Below, piece after piece: positions 41,965 to 51,253 of a DNA stretch of 64,000 nt. Numbering within the stretch: position 1 is the stretch's first letter; the number at the start of each line of letters is the position of its first letter. The position numbers and the translations under genes were made by a program. Below the pieces are notes generated by a model. That model worked only from the letters and a program-made list of their open reading frames with translations. It was not told the origin of the DNA and searched no databases. Origin of the DNA: Actinorhabdospora filicis (GTDB taxonomy: Bacteria; Actinomycetota; Actinomycetes; Mycobacteriales; Micromonosporaceae); the NCBI RefSeq assembly GCF_030269765.1, contig NZ_BSTX01000001.1, positions 2,473,571 to 2,537,570 of the forward strand. Reading direction: 5' to 3'.

Positions 41965-44142
41965 ATGAGGTCACGCCTCGCCATTCCCGTCACCCTGCTG
42001 TTAGCCGCCGCGACGCTCGTCGCGCCCGGCGCCGCGGGGGCCTCGGGAGCGGCTTCCGGCCAGGGCAACGGCTATTGGAACGGCCCACCGCCGTTCTCCA
42101 TCGACACCTCCACCGATTCCACCGGCGCGCACGTGCTGTCCGACCCGGTCCGCACCGGGATCTCCTGCAGCCCCTACCCTTCGGGCACCTTCGACGGCTC
42201 CGACGACGTGTGGGGCGACGGCGGCACCGGCAAGGAGACCGGCTGCGCCGACGCGATGTACGTGGCCCAGCGGCAGTGGGACATGCTGCGCGACTGGCTG
42301 GGCCGCAACGGCTTCGACGGCAACGGGCGCGGCATCCCGATGGCCGTCGGACTCGAATCGCCCGGCATCTCCTACGACGGCAACCGGATGCTCATCGGCC
42401 ACGACAACACCGGCCACTGGGTGTCCAAGATGGACATTCTCGGGCATGAGTTCGGGCACGTCATCGAGCAGACCACGCCCGGCGGCGCCGCCACCGAGGC
42501 CGGGCTCTCGGAGTCCACAGGGGACATCTTCGGCGCGCTGCTGGAGACCTACGCCAACCAGCCGGCGCCCTTCGACACCCCCGACTACACCGTCGGCGAG
42601 GGCCCGAACGCCTCACCGCTGCGGTACATGTACAACCCCTCGCTGGCCGGCGATCCGAACTGCTGGTCGGCGGCCATTCCCGGCACCGAGACCCACCAGG
42701 CGGCCGGGGTCATGAACCACTGGTTCTACCTGCTCGCCGAGGGTTCCCGGCCCGGCGGCAAACCGGCGTCCCCGACCTGCGACAACTCCACCGTGTCGGG
42801 AGTGGGCATCCAGAACGCGGGGAAGATCTTCTACTACGCGATGCTGCGCAAGACCTCCGGCATGACCCACGCCAAGTACCGCGCGGCGACCCTCTCGGCC
42901 GCCCGCGACCTGGACGCCAGCTGCAGCCTGTACCGGGCGGCGAAAGCGGCGTGGAACGCCGTGGCCGTCCCGCCCACGACCGGCGAGGCCGTCTGCGACG
43001 GCTCGGGCTTCGAGATCTTCACCGACCCCTCGTCCGGCACCGCCCAGCCCGGCCAGAACCTGACCGTCACGGTCCACACCAGCTCGGTCGGCATGGAGCA
43101 GCGCGTCGATCTCTCCGCGACCTCGCCCATCGGCATCTCGACCTCCTTCAGCCCCTCGACGGTGATGTCCGGGCAGAACGCCACCATGACGGTGTCCGTC
43201 GGCTCGGGCGTGACCCCCGGCAACTACCAGGTCACCGTGACCGGGCGCGGCCAGACCGCCACGAAGACGGCCGTGTTCAGCCTGGCCGTGGCGGCCAATC
43301 CCGACGTCCCGGACGTGGACGTGAACAAGGTGACCGCCGACCTGGCGGCCCTCCAGAAGATCGCCCAGGACAACGGCGGCAACCGCCGCGCGGGCAGCGC
43401 GGGCTACACCGCGTCGGTGGCCTACGTGAAGCAGAAGCTCCTGGCGGCCGGCTTCACCGTCACCGAGCAGAAGTGCGCCACCTGCCGCAACCAGGCGCCG
43501 AACCTGATCGCCGAATGGCCCAAGGGCGACGCCAACCGCGTCCTGATGCTCGGCGCCCACCTCGACTCGGTCTCGGCCGGTCCCGGCGTCAACGACAACG
43601 GCTCGGGCGCGGCGGCGCTGCTGGAGGTGGCGCTGACCATGGCGTCCTACAACCTGGCGCTGACGCAGCGGGTGCGCTTCGCGTGGTGGTCCGATGAGGA
43701 GTCCGGGCTGGTCGGATCGCGCTACTACGTGTCGCGGCTGTCGCGCACCGAGCGCGCGAAGATCACCGGCTACCTCAACTTCGACATGGTCGGCTCCACC
43801 AACGGCGGCTTCTTCATCAACAACATCAACACTCCCGCCGCCGCGGCCCTCAAGGCCTACTGGCAGGGACGCGGCCTGCTCCCGGAGGAGAACGTCGAAG
43901 GCGCCGGGCGCAGCGATGACTACTCCTTCCGCGAGGTCGGCATTCCCACCAGCGGCTACGCCACCGGCGCCTCGGCCCGCAAGACGGCGGCCCAGGCCGC
44001 CAAGTGGGGCGGGACGTCCGGTGCGCCCTTCGATCCCTGCTACCACCAGGCCTGCGACCGCTATCCGTCCAATGTGGCCACCCGTGGCCTGAACGAGGCG
44101 GCCGACGGGATGCTCTACGCGATCATGCGCATGGCGATGTGA
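41965..44142 (+). CDS. Secreted M4-like/M28 metalloprotease fusion
   Basis: 725 residues. Signal peptide about 1-26. Residues 60-335 are a thermolysin-like (M4) domain with HEFGH (161-165) and the third ligand in SESTGD (Glu183), but without the N-terminal FTP/PepSY propeptide. Residues about 340-450 form a beta-sandwich linker (PGQNLTVTVHTSS, SGQNATMTVSVGSG). From about 455 to the end is an M28 aminopeptidase: LGAHLDSVSAGPGVNDNGSGAAALLE, WWSDEESGLVGS, FDMVGSTNG, DDYSFREVGIP and CYHQACDRY, with the full two-zinc ligand set. Endo- and aminopeptidase activities are thus joined in one secreted chain. A terminator follows. Confidence 0.86.
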   Translation: MRSRLAIPVTLLLAAATLVAPGAAGASGAASGQGNGYWNGPPPFSIDTSTDSTGAHVLSDPVRTGISCSPYPSGTFDGSDDVWGDGGTGKETGCADAMYVAQRQWDMLRDWLGRNGFDGNGRGIPMAVGLESPGISYDGNRMLIGHDNTGHWVSKMDILGHEFGHVIEQTTPGGAATEAGLSESTGDIFGALLETYANQPAPFDTPDYTVGEGPNASPLRYMYNPSLAGDPNCWSAAIPGTETHQAAGVMNHWFYLLAEGSRPGGKPASPTCDNSTVSGVGIQNAGKIFYYAMLRKTSGMTHAKYRAATLSAARDLDASCSLYRAAKAAWNAVAVPPTTGEAVCDGSGFEIFTDPSSGTAQPGQNLTVTVHTSSVGMEQRVDLSATSPIGISTSFSPSTVMSGQNATMTVSVGSGVTPGNYQVTVTGRGQTATKTAVFSLAVAANPDVPDVDVNKVTADLAALQKIAQDNGGNRRAGSAGYTASVAYVKQKLLAAGFTVTEQKCATCRNQAPNLIAEWPKGDANRVLMLGAHLDSVSAGPGVNDNGSGAAALLEVALTMASYNLALTQRVRFAWWSDEESGLVGSRYYVSRLSRTERAKITGYLNFDMVGSTNGGFFINNINTPAAAALKAYWQGRGLLPEENVEGAGRSDDYSFREVGIPTSGYATGASARKTAAQAAKWGGTSGAPFDPCYHQACDRYPSNVATRGLNEAADGMLYAIMRMAM

Positions 44143-44178
44143 TCGCGGTGGGCTGAGCGCTCGTCCGGTGGACGAGTG

Positions 44179-44215
44179 AGGGCGGCATCACCGGGGTTCC
44201 GGGTGGTGCCGCCCT
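44179..44215. terminator. Hairpin terminator between protease and LuxR-type gene
   Basis: AGGGCGGCATCACC (44179-44192) pairs with GGTGGTGCCGCCCT (44202-44215) with one G-T pair; TTCGG follows. Lies between convergent stops at 44142 and 44237. Confidence 0.82.
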
Positions 44216-44236
44216 TTCGGTTCTCCCCGGACCGGC

Positions 44237-46627
44237 TCAGCCCAGGACCCGCACCAGCTCCACCCGGTTGCGGACCCCGTACCTGCGGTACAGGCCCGTC
44301 AGCCGCGCCTCGACGGTCTTCACGCTCACGTTCAGCTCGGCGGCGATCTCCCGGTTGGTCGCCCCGGTCCGCACCAGTTCCACGATCCGGGCGCTGAGGT
44401 CGCGGCGGTCGGCCAGGTCGGTCAGGGCCGCCTCGGCCTTCGCCGCCCAGGGCGCGGCCCCGGCGGCGGTGAAGCGACGGGACGCCGTCAGGTACGCCTC
44501 GCGCGCGGCGTGGCGGTGCCCGGCGGCGCGTTCGATGGCGCCGAGGGTGAGGTGGGCGCGCGCGACCTCCATCGGATAGGGGTGGGCCGAGGCGCGGTCG
44601 ATGGCGGCGGTGAGCAGCCGGACGGCGGTGCCGGAGTCGCCGAGGGCGGCCCGCCGCACCGCGTCGGCGCGCGCCAGCCCGAGCAGCACGGTGTGGCGGC
44701 CCCGGGCGCGGGCCAGGGTGAGGATGCGCCCGATGAGGCGGGCGGCGCGCTCGGGTTCGCCGGTGCCGATGAGGGCCTCGGCCCTATCGGCGTGCCACAT
44801 GTGCACGGCCGGGTCGACGGCCCGGGCGCGCCGTTCCAGGACGGCGGCGCGCGCGAAGGACTCCGCGGCGGCCTCGACGTCCCCGTCGGCCAGCAGCGCC
44901 TTGCCGCGCACGACCAGCGCGGGCAGCGCGAACTCGTCGTCGCGGGCGCGCTCGGCCACCGCGAGGGCGCGGGAGGCGTGCGAGGCGGCGTCCAGGAAGG
45001 TCCCGCCGGCCAGTTCCCCCTGTGCGGCGGCCAGTGACCCGAGGCCGGGCGTGGCGTGGACGCGTTCGTCCAGCCACAGCGCCTCGCGCCCGGCCGACAG
45101 GGCCTCGTTCGCTCGCCCGGCCCGGTCGTGGACGCCGGTCGCGGCGGCCAGCACGCGGATGAGCTCGCCCAGTGTCCCGCGCTCGCGCGTGGCGGCGGTC
45201 TGCTCGTCGAGTTCGCGGACGGCCGCCGAGACCTCGCCGCGCAGGCACGCGGCGGTGGCCCACACGACGCGGACGGCGGTGACGGCCGGGTCGGCGGGCA
45301 GGCCGCGCGCGACCTGGTAGGCGCGGGCGAGCAGCTCGTCGCCGGGTTCGCCCTGGCGCAGGGCGATGGCGGCGCGCCAGCGCAGGGACGTGGCCAGCAG
45401 GTCGCCGCGCCCGGCGTCCCCGGCCAGGCGCCCGGCGTCGGTGAGTTCGGTGGCGGCGGCCTCGTAGTGGTGGGCGGCGTAGGCGAGCACGCCCCGGTGC
45501 AGGCGCGCCTCGGCCTCCAGTTCGGGGACGCCGCGCGCGTCGCCGCAGGCGCCTTCGACGTGGGGTACGGCCGCGCCCCAGTCGGAGCCGGTGGTCTCGG
45601 CCAGCAGCAGCCGGGCGGCCACGCGGACGGAGCGCGGGCCGGTGCGGGCGGCCTCGGTGGCGGTGCGGGCGGCGTCGGCGGGCCGGGCGGACGAGAGGTG
45701 GCTGCGCGCGGCGGCGAGGAGGAGGGCGGCGCGTTCGTGGGCGTCCACCGACCGGGCGGCGGCCAGTTCGGCCAGCTCGGCGGCGGTGCCGGGCGCGCCC
45801 CGGCGTTCGGCGTGGGCGGCGGCCTCGGCGAGGGCGGGCACCGCCGACGGCCCGGGCGCGGCCAGCGCGAGGTGCCGGGCGCGTTCGATGGGGTCCTCGG
45901 CGGCCTTGGCGAGGTCGGCGTGGGCGGCGGCGCGTTCGGCGTCGTCGGCGTGGATGTAGGCGTGTTCGGCCAGGCGCGGGGACGCCGGTTCGCCCAGGGC
46001 GCCGCAGCGGTCGAGGAGTTCGGGGGTGGCGCGGACGGCGGCGGCGGTCAGGAGCGCGGCCCGCCGGGCGTCCTCGTCCAGGTCCACGCTCTGCCGTGGC
46101 CCCTCCACAAGCGACAGTAGGACGCAGGGCCCGTCGGTGACCCGCACCTGGGGATCGCGGGAGGCGGCCAGGACGCGGATCCCGTCCACGGGCCGGGCCG
46201 CGAGGTAGGCCAGCACGGCGGCGCTCTCGGCGTCCAGGGCGTGGGCGTCGTCGACGATCAGTAACAGGGGCGCGCTGCGGGCCAGCTGCTCACGGGCGGC
46301 GACCCGGACCGCGATCCGGTCCACGGCAACGGGATTCCCGGTGCCGCCGGGCGAGCCGCGCAGTAACGCCCCGGCCAGGGACCGGCGCAGGTGGCCGGGC
46401 AGCCCGGCGTCGGCCTCGCCGAGGAGGTCGGCCAGACCGAGATAGGGCAGCCGGGTCACCCCGAGTCCGGCGGAGGTGCGCCGGACCGGCGTGCGCGAGG
46501 CCGCGGCCAGGTCGTCCAGCACCGTCGTCTTCCCGCAGCCGGGGGGCCCGGCCACCAGGACGCCGCCACGCGCGAGGTGCGCGGCGATCTCGGCGACAAT
46601 CACTGAACGCCCGCTGATCGCGCTCAT
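44237..46627 (-). CDS. LuxR-family LAL-type regulator (AAA ATPase + HTH)
   Basis: 796 residues. Walker A GPPGCGKTT (27-35) and Walker B LLLIVDDAHALD place an AAA-16-type ATPase at the N-terminus. About 450 residues of TPR-like helices follow, very rich in Ala/Arg, and the last 60 residues are a LuxR-type helix-turn-helix (ARIVELVRTGATNREIAAELNVSVKTVEARLTGLYRRYGVRNRVEL). LAL regulators activate target operons when ATP- and inducer-bound. Start at ATG 46627; a GTG six bases upstream is possible. The DUF998 gene lies 104 bases upstream on the same strand. Confidence 0.88.
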   Translation of the reverse strand: MSAISGRSVIVAEIAAHLARGGVLVAGPPGCGKTTVLDDLAAASRTPVRRTSAGLGVTRLPYLGLADLLGEADAGLPGHLRRSLAGALLRGSPGGTGNPVAVDRIAVRVAAREQLARSAPLLLIVDDAHALDAESAAVLAYLAARPVDGIRVLAASRDPQVRVTDGPCVLLSLVEGPRQSVDLDEDARRAALLTAAAVRATPELLDRCGALGEPASPRLAEHAYIHADDAERAAAHADLAKAAEDPIERARHLALAAPGPSAVPALAEAAAHAERRGAPGTAAELAELAAARSVDAHERAALLLAAARSHLSSARPADAARTATEAARTGPRSVRVAARLLLAETTGSDWGAAVPHVEGACGDARGVPELEAEARLHRGVLAYAAHHYEAAATELTDAGRLAGDAGRGDLLATSLRWRAAIALRQGEPGDELLARAYQVARGLPADPAVTAVRVVWATAACLRGEVSAAVRELDEQTAATRERGTLGELIRVLAAATGVHDRAGRANEALSAGREALWLDERVHATPGLGSLAAAQGELAGGTFLDAASHASRALAVAERARDDEFALPALVVRGKALLADGDVEAAAESFARAAVLERRARAVDPAVHMWHADRAEALIGTGEPERAARLIGRILTLARARGRHTVLLGLARADAVRRAALGDSGTAVRLLTAAIDRASAHPYPMEVARAHLTLGAIERAAGHRHAAREAYLTASRRFTAAGAAPWAAKAEAALTDLADRRDLSARIVELVRTGATNREIAAELNVSVKTVEARLTGLYRRYGVRNRVELVRVLG

Positions 46628-46731
46628 CGACACATCCCAGCACTGTGCAGGCCGATACGCAATCCCCATTCCCCGGGGAGGGGCCGATCGGGCGGTAAGT
46701 GCCGTGCGTAGCGCCCGGGAAACCTGGCGCA

Positions 46732-47367
46732 TCAGGCGAACGCGGGGACCGCACGGAGGTGGGCGCGGGCGATGCGCCCGGCGAGCACGATCAGCAGCGT
46801 CAGCATCGCGAAGGCCAGCACGCGCTCGCCGAGGCCGATGAGGACCCGGCCGCCGCAGTAGGTCGCCCAGGTGACCCACAGGCCGCCGAGGATCGACAGT
46901 CCACTCAGGACGGCGTAGAGCACCGAGCGCAGGCGGCGGGCCAGGATGACGGCGGCGATGACGAGGGCGGCGAAGGCCACTGTGGACGCGTAGCGGTGGA
47001 CGTATCCGGCGGTGCTCATGGTGACGTGCCCCAGCGGGTCGGTGGGCACGATCGCGGTGACGATCAGGCCGGCAACCCAGGCTCCGGCCAGGCACGCGGC
47101 GGTCTTCGACAGCCGCCACAGGGCCGGGATCAGCGGCAGCGCGCCGAGTCCGGCGAGGAAGATGCCGGTCTCGACCGGCCCGCCCCGGTCGGCGGCGGCG
47201 TAGTCGGAGATGGTGTGCACCCATGGGCTCAGCGTCGTGGTGTCGAAGTGCCCGGCGAGGACGCCCAGGACGGCCAGCAGCGCGGCCAGCCCGCCCAGCA
47301 GTGGGGCGAGGACGGGGAGGAGCGAGGCGGCGAAAGCGGGGAGGACGGGGGCGGTGCGGGTGTTCAT
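46732..47367 (-). CDS. DUF998 membrane protein
   Basis: 211 residues with six membrane spans. Family features: HTISDYAAADRGGPVETGIFLAG (the SDY/xA.GG loop), a conserved TDPLGHVTMSTAGYVHRYAS loop with the histidine pair, and a final cluster of short spans. The function of DUF998 is unknown. The ATG at 47367 follows GGAAGG by six bases. It precedes the LAL regulator on the same strand and is divergent from the serine-hydrolase gene at 47646. A second DUF998 gene lies at 59148. Confidence 0.83.
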   Translation of the reverse strand: MNTRTAPVLPAFAASLLPVLAPLLGGLAALLAVLGVLAGHFDTTTLSPWVHTISDYAAADRGGPVETGIFLAGLGALPLIPALWRLSKTAACLAGAWVAGLIVTAIVPTDPLGHVTMSTAGYVHRYASTVAFAALVIAAVILARRLRSVLYAVLSGLSILGGLWVTWATYCGGRVLIGLGERVLAFAMLTLLIVLAGRIARAHLRAVPAFA

Positions 47368-47645
47368 GGCGGGCCTTCCGGTGGTGGGGACCGGGAAAGC
47401 CTGCGGCCGGAAGGGGGTCGCGGACATCGGTGCGCGGAGCGGTCTCGCGCCTCACCCGCACGGGCGAGGGGGACTAGGGGTGATTCCCCGACGCGGCAAC
47501 GTTTCCGCTGGTAGGCGAGCCGGTATCAGTCGCGCGAGTGAGGGGGTGAAGGGCCGGCTCACCCGTGTCGGCGATGCCCTGGGGCCCCTCAAGACCGCTC
47601 CCGTCGGCGATGCCGGAGGAGGCCCGCGTGAACAGGATTGGGGGC

Positions 47646-48860
47646 ATGACGAAGCACATGACGATCATCAAGAAGCGCGCGCTCCGGGCGATCGGCGTCA
47701 CGCTCACCGTGACCGCCGCCGTCGGCTACTCCCTCGGGCTCGCCGATCCGGCCTCGGCCGCCGAGCCGGGCCTGCGCCCGGTGAACAAGGCCGGGCTGGA
47801 GCGGGTGATCGCCGGGCTGCCGTCCGGGATCGCCACCTACGCCCAGGTTCGCGTGGACGACGCCGACGACGCGCAGGACTGGGCGGGCGCATCGGGCGTC
47901 CTGAACCGCCGGAGCGGCGAGCCGTCCACGGTGGACGCGAAGTTCCGGATCGGCAGTGTCACCAAGGTCTTCAATGCCGCGATCGTGCTGCAGCTGGTCG
48001 ACGAGGGCCGCCTGTCGCTGGACGACACCGTCCAGCGCCTGCTCCCGGGCCTGCTGCCGAGGGCCTATGAGCCGGTGACGGTGGGGCAGTTGCTGAATTT
48101 CACCTCCGGGCTGCCCTCCATGGACATCCCGGGCTCCGACGAGTTCGCCTGGCAGTACGCCCACCGCTTCGACCACTGGGAGCCGCGCGATTACGTCCGC
48201 GCCTCGGTCCGCGGGAAGGCGATGCACTCGGTTCCGGGCGAGAAGCAGGAGTACAAGAACATCGACACCGTCCTGAGTGGACTCGTGATCGAGAAGGTCA
48301 CCGGAAGCACGTGGGAGAAGCAGGTCCAGAAGCGCATCGCCAAGCCCTTGGGACTCAAGGACACCTACGCCGTGGGCGAGTCGGTCGGCATCAAGGGCGT
48401 CCACCAGCGCGGATACCAGCTCGTGGACGGAAAGAACGGGCCCGAGTACGTGGACGTGACGGTCTGGGACCAGTCCTCGACCTGGGCCTCGGGCGACATG
48501 GTGTCCACCACCGCGGATCTGGCGGTGTTCATCAGGGCCCTCTTCGCCGGTGACGTGGTGAAGGGGGACGCGCTGGAGCACATGTTCCAGGTCCCGGCCG
48601 TGCCCGTCTACGACGGTGACACCGATCCCGCCAACGACAAGCCCGCGACCCGGTCCATGGGGCTCAAGCGCGATGTCCTGCCGGACAACACGGTGGTGTG
48701 GGGCAAGACCGGCGCCCGCCCAGGGTACGTCAACGGCGTTGGCGCGACGAGGGACGGGGCGCGCGTGCTCGTCTACTCGATCGGCTCGACGGACGCCAAG
48801 GGCGGCGAGCAGAGCCCGCTCATGATGCCGATCATCGCCTGCGCGATGGGGCTCATGTAG
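47646..48860 (+). CDS. Secreted serine hydrolase (beta-lactamase/D-Ala-D-Ala carboxypeptidase class)
   Basis: 404 residues. A signal peptide ends near PASAAE (38-39). The catalytic pattern is SVTK (Ser104, Lys107), YKN (203-205) and GKTG near residue 356. Class C-type layout with FRIGSVTKVFNA, TVGQLLNFTSGLP, QYKNID-like and TWASGDMVSTTADLAVF, typical of D-alanyl-D-alanine carboxypeptidase-like and esterase relatives; peptidoglycan is the likely substrate but not certain. Start taken at ATG 47646 (a GTG at 47628 and ATG 47565 are in frame); there is no strong ribosome site. A terminator follows directly. Confidence 0.85.
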   Translation: MTKHMTIIKKRALRAIGVTLTVTAAVGYSLGLADPASAAEPGLRPVNKAGLERVIAGLPSGIATYAQVRVDDADDAQDWAGASGVLNRRSGEPSTVDAKFRIGSVTKVFNAAIVLQLVDEGRLSLDDTVQRLLPGLLPRAYEPVTVGQLLNFTSGLPSMDIPGSDEFAWQYAHRFDHWEPRDYVRASVRGKAMHSVPGEKQEYKNIDTVLSGLVIEKVTGSTWEKQVQKRIAKPLGLKDTYAVGESVGIKGVHQRGYQLVDGKNGPEYVDVTVWDQSSTWASGDMVSTTADLAVFIRALFAGDVVKGDALEHMFQVPAVPVYDGDTDPANDKPATRSMGLKRDVLPDNTVVWGKTGARPGYVNGVGATRDGARVLVYSIGSTDAKGGEQSPLMMPIIACAMGLM

Positions 48861-48872
48861 CCGGGAGACCGA

Positions 48873-48892
48873 GGGCGGCCCGCGGGCCGCCC
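48873..48892. terminator. Hairpin terminator between serine hydrolase and response regulator genes
   Basis: A perfect 20-base palindrome (arms GGGCGGCCCG and CGGGCCGCCC) followed by TTCTTCC, between convergent stops at 48860 and 48904. Confidence 0.85.
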
Positions 48893-48903
48893 TTCTTCCG
48901 TTT

Positions 48904-49572
48904 CTAGACCCCGCCCGCCGCGATCAGGCCCGTCTCATAGGCCGCGATGACCGCCTGCGCCCGGTCCCGCAGCCCGAGCTTGGCCAGGACCTTCGACACG
49001 TGCGTCTTGACGGTGTGCTCGCTGACCACCAGCGTCGCGGCGATCTCGGGGTTGGACAGGCCGCGCCCGAGCAGCGCGAGGATCTCGCGTTCGCGCTCGG
49101 TGAGGGCGGTCAGCCGCTCCGAGCCCGTCGCGGAGCTGGGGGTGGCCGGGCGCCGCGCGGCGGTCAGGTCCGCGATCAGCCGCCGGGTCACCGAGGGCGC
49201 GAGCAGTGATTCCCCGGCGGCCACCACGCGGACGGCGTGGACGAGGTCGTCGCGGCGGACGTCCTTGAGCAGGAAGCCGGAGGCGCCGGCGTACAGGGCG
49301 TCGTAGACGTAGTCGTCCTGGTCGAAGGTGGTCAGCATGATGACCTTCGTATCGGACGTGGCGCAGACCCGCCGGGCGGCTTCGAGGCCGTCCATGACGG
49401 GCATGCGGATGTCGAGGAGGAGGACGTCGGGCTGGTGCTCGGCGACCGCGCCGACGGCCATCGCGCCGTCGCCGACCTCGGCGACCACGTCGATGTCGTC
49501 CTGGGCGGCGAGGATCATCGCGAAGCCCGCGCGGACGAGTTCCTGGTCGTCGGCGACGACTACGCGGATCAT
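48904..49572 (-). CDS. NarL/LuxR-family response regulator
   Basis: 222 residues. Receiver domain 1-120: the acidic pocket DDQ (Asp8, Asp9), phospho-acceptor in LLLDIRMPVMDG (Asp54), Thr in MLTTFD and Lys in LLKDVRRDD. C-terminal LuxR helix-turn-helix: LTEREREILALLGRGLSNPEIAATLVVSEHTVKTHVSKVLAKLGLRDR. Its ATG overlaps the TGA of the sensor kinase gene (49569-49572), so the pair is translationally coupled. The targets are unknown. Confidence 0.93.
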   Translation of the reverse strand: MIRVVVADDQELVRAGFAMILAAQDDIDVVAEVGDGAMAVGAVAEHQPDVLLLDIRMPVMDGLEAARRVCATSDTKVIMLTTFDQDDYVYDALYAGASGFLLKDVRRDDLVHAVRVVAAGESLLAPSVTRRLIADLTAARRPATPSSATGSERLTALTEREREILALLGRGLSNPEIAATLVVSEHTVKTHVSKVLAKLGLRDRAQAVIAAYETGLIAAGGV

Positions 49573-50834
49573 CGGGTGACCTCCTGGGGCTCTGAAGCGG
49601 GGGTGAGGGGGAATCGGGCGGTGACCTGGAACCCGCCGGAGGGCCCGGGACCGGTGGTGACGGTACCCCCGTGCGCGGCGGCGCGTTCGCGGAAGCTGAT
49701 CATGCCGTGTCCCCGTCCATCGCTCGCACCGGAGGGCCCGCGCCCGTCGTCGGTGATGGACGCGGTGAGCTCGCCGGGCGTCCAGTCGAGCGCGACGGTG
49801 ACGCGGGTGGCCCGCGCGTGCTTGACGACGTTGGTCAGGGCCTCCTGGACGATGCGGTAGATCGCGACCTGCGCGTCGGCCGGGAGGGGGGTGGGTGAGC
49901 CGGTGACGTCCAGGGAGACGGCGGGCCCGGAGGACGACACGCCCGAGACGAGGCCCTGGAGGTCGTCGAGAGTCGGCTGGGGCACCCGGAGGGCGTCGCC
50001 GGGTTCTTCCTTGAGCACACCGAGCATCCGGCGGAGCTGGGTCATCGCGTCGCGGCCGGCCGAGGCGATGGCGTCGAAGGCGCGTTCGGCGCGATCGGGG
50101 TCCTTGCGGACGACGAGGGGTCCGGCCTCGGCCTGCACGATCATGATGCTGACCGCGTGCGAGAGGACGTCGTGCATGTCGCGGGCGATGCGCGCGCGTT
50201 CCTCGGCGACCGCGCGCTGCGCCTCGGCCTCACGGGTGCGTTCGAGCTGCTCGGCGCGGGCCTCGACCTCGCGGGCGCGTTCCTGGCGGGTGTGGGTGAG
50301 GCGGCCCAGGGCGTAGGCGCCGAAGTAGGTGAAGAAGGTGAAGAGGTACTCGCGCGCCTGGTTGGAGTTGAAGGCGACGGCGAGCGGGATGACGACGAGC
50401 GCGATCCCGTTCATCACCAGGCGCTGCGTGAGGGGCGAGATCGCCGCGACCGTGTAGGTGGCGATCAGTCCCGCGTAGGGAAGCGGCTGGCCCACACCGT
50501 CGATGTACTGGTTGATCATCGCCGGGACGTTCACCAGCAGCAGGACGGTGAGCGGGAAGCGCCGCCGCCAGATCAGCGGCACCGCGCACAGGCACGTCAG
50601 GAAGTAGGAGGAGGTCGACGCCGGGGGGAGGCTGGGCGCGCGCGGCACGATGAACTGGACCGAGAGGGCCACCCACACGAGGACCGCGATCGCGGTGTCC
50701 ACGATGTAGGGATTGGTGGTGCGGAGGCGTTCGGCGAGGCCCTCGCCCTCCGCGCTGATCCGGAGGGTGAGGGCGCTCAGTCGGTCCGTCTTGGGCTGCG
50801 CGGGCGATGTTGCGGGAGGTGGTGCGGGCGGCAT
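49569..50834 (-). CDS. Sensor histidine kinase (NarL-type partner)
   Basis: 421 residues. After a Pro-rich cytoplasmic start come a DUF7134-type region of about five membrane spans (residues 45-170), then the HisKA_3 dimerisation segment EERARIARDMHDVLSHAVSIMIVQAEAG with the phospho-acceptor His, and the HATPase domain (EALTNVVKHARATRVTV N-box, DDGRGPSG, GHGMISFRERAAAHGG). The start ATG at 50834 follows CAGGAG by six bases; a GTG at 50855 is the longer choice. Forms a coupled pair with the response regulator; the small membrane gene 50881-51039 upstream may belong to the same operon. Confidence 0.92.
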   Translation of the reverse strand: MPPAPPPATSPAQPKTDRLSALTLRISAEGEGLAERLRTTNPYIVDTAIAVLVWVALSVQFIVPRAPSLPPASTSSYFLTCLCAVPLIWRRRFPLTVLLLVNVPAMINQYIDGVGQPLPYAGLIATYTVAAISPLTQRLVMNGIALVVIPLAVAFNSNQAREYLFTFFTYFGAYALGRLTHTRQERAREVEARAEQLERTREAEAQRAVAEERARIARDMHDVLSHAVSIMIVQAEAGPLVVRKDPDRAERAFDAIASAGRDAMTQLRRMLGVLKEEPGDALRVPQPTLDDLQGLVSGVSSSGPAVSLDVTGSPTPLPADAQVAIYRIVQEALTNVVKHARATRVTVALDWTPGELTASITDDGRGPSGASDGRGHGMISFRERAAAHGGTVTTGPGPSGGFQVTARFPLTPASEPQEVTR

Positions 50835-50880
50835 GATCGGCTCCTGTTGCGGCACCGGTGGGGTGCCTGTTCAGAGCCGA

Positions 50881-51039
50881 TCAGTCTGCCAGCGGGACCT
50901 CCGGCATGACCACCAGGTCGGGTTCCACGAAGGTGTCTTCCGGGCGCAAACGGGCGATCCAGAGGGCGAGCGCGCCGACCAGGAACAGCGCGCCGCCGAG
51001 GATTCCGACGACGACGTAGATGTCCTCCCACAGAGTCAT
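50881..51039 (-). CDS. Small single-span membrane protein
   Basis: 52 residues: MTLWEDIYVVVGILGGALFLVGALALW in outline, one N-terminal membrane span, then an acidic tail (LRPEDTFVEPDLVVMPEVPL). GGAAGG lies nine bases upstream. It is 46 bases upstream of the sensor kinase on the same strand and may be an accessory to it, but no family name is known to me. Confidence 0.55.
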   Translation of the reverse strand: MTLWEDIYVVVGILGGALFLVGALALWIARLRPEDTFVEPDLVVMPEVPLAD

Positions 51040-51253
51040 CTGGCCAAACCCTTCCCCCGACAGTATTTCCATACATGTGAACCCGCTTTCGGGTTCACTT
51101 GTGTAGACGTGCTGTCGGGGTGTGGGCGTTGATCGGCCGAACGGGTGAATTGTGAGATGACGGTCACCCGAGGCGCCACACGGGTGAGAGCGAGTCTCAA
51201 GAAGCTCCTAAGGGACTTGACGGGGCACGCGACCGGCATGATCTGCTGTCGGC

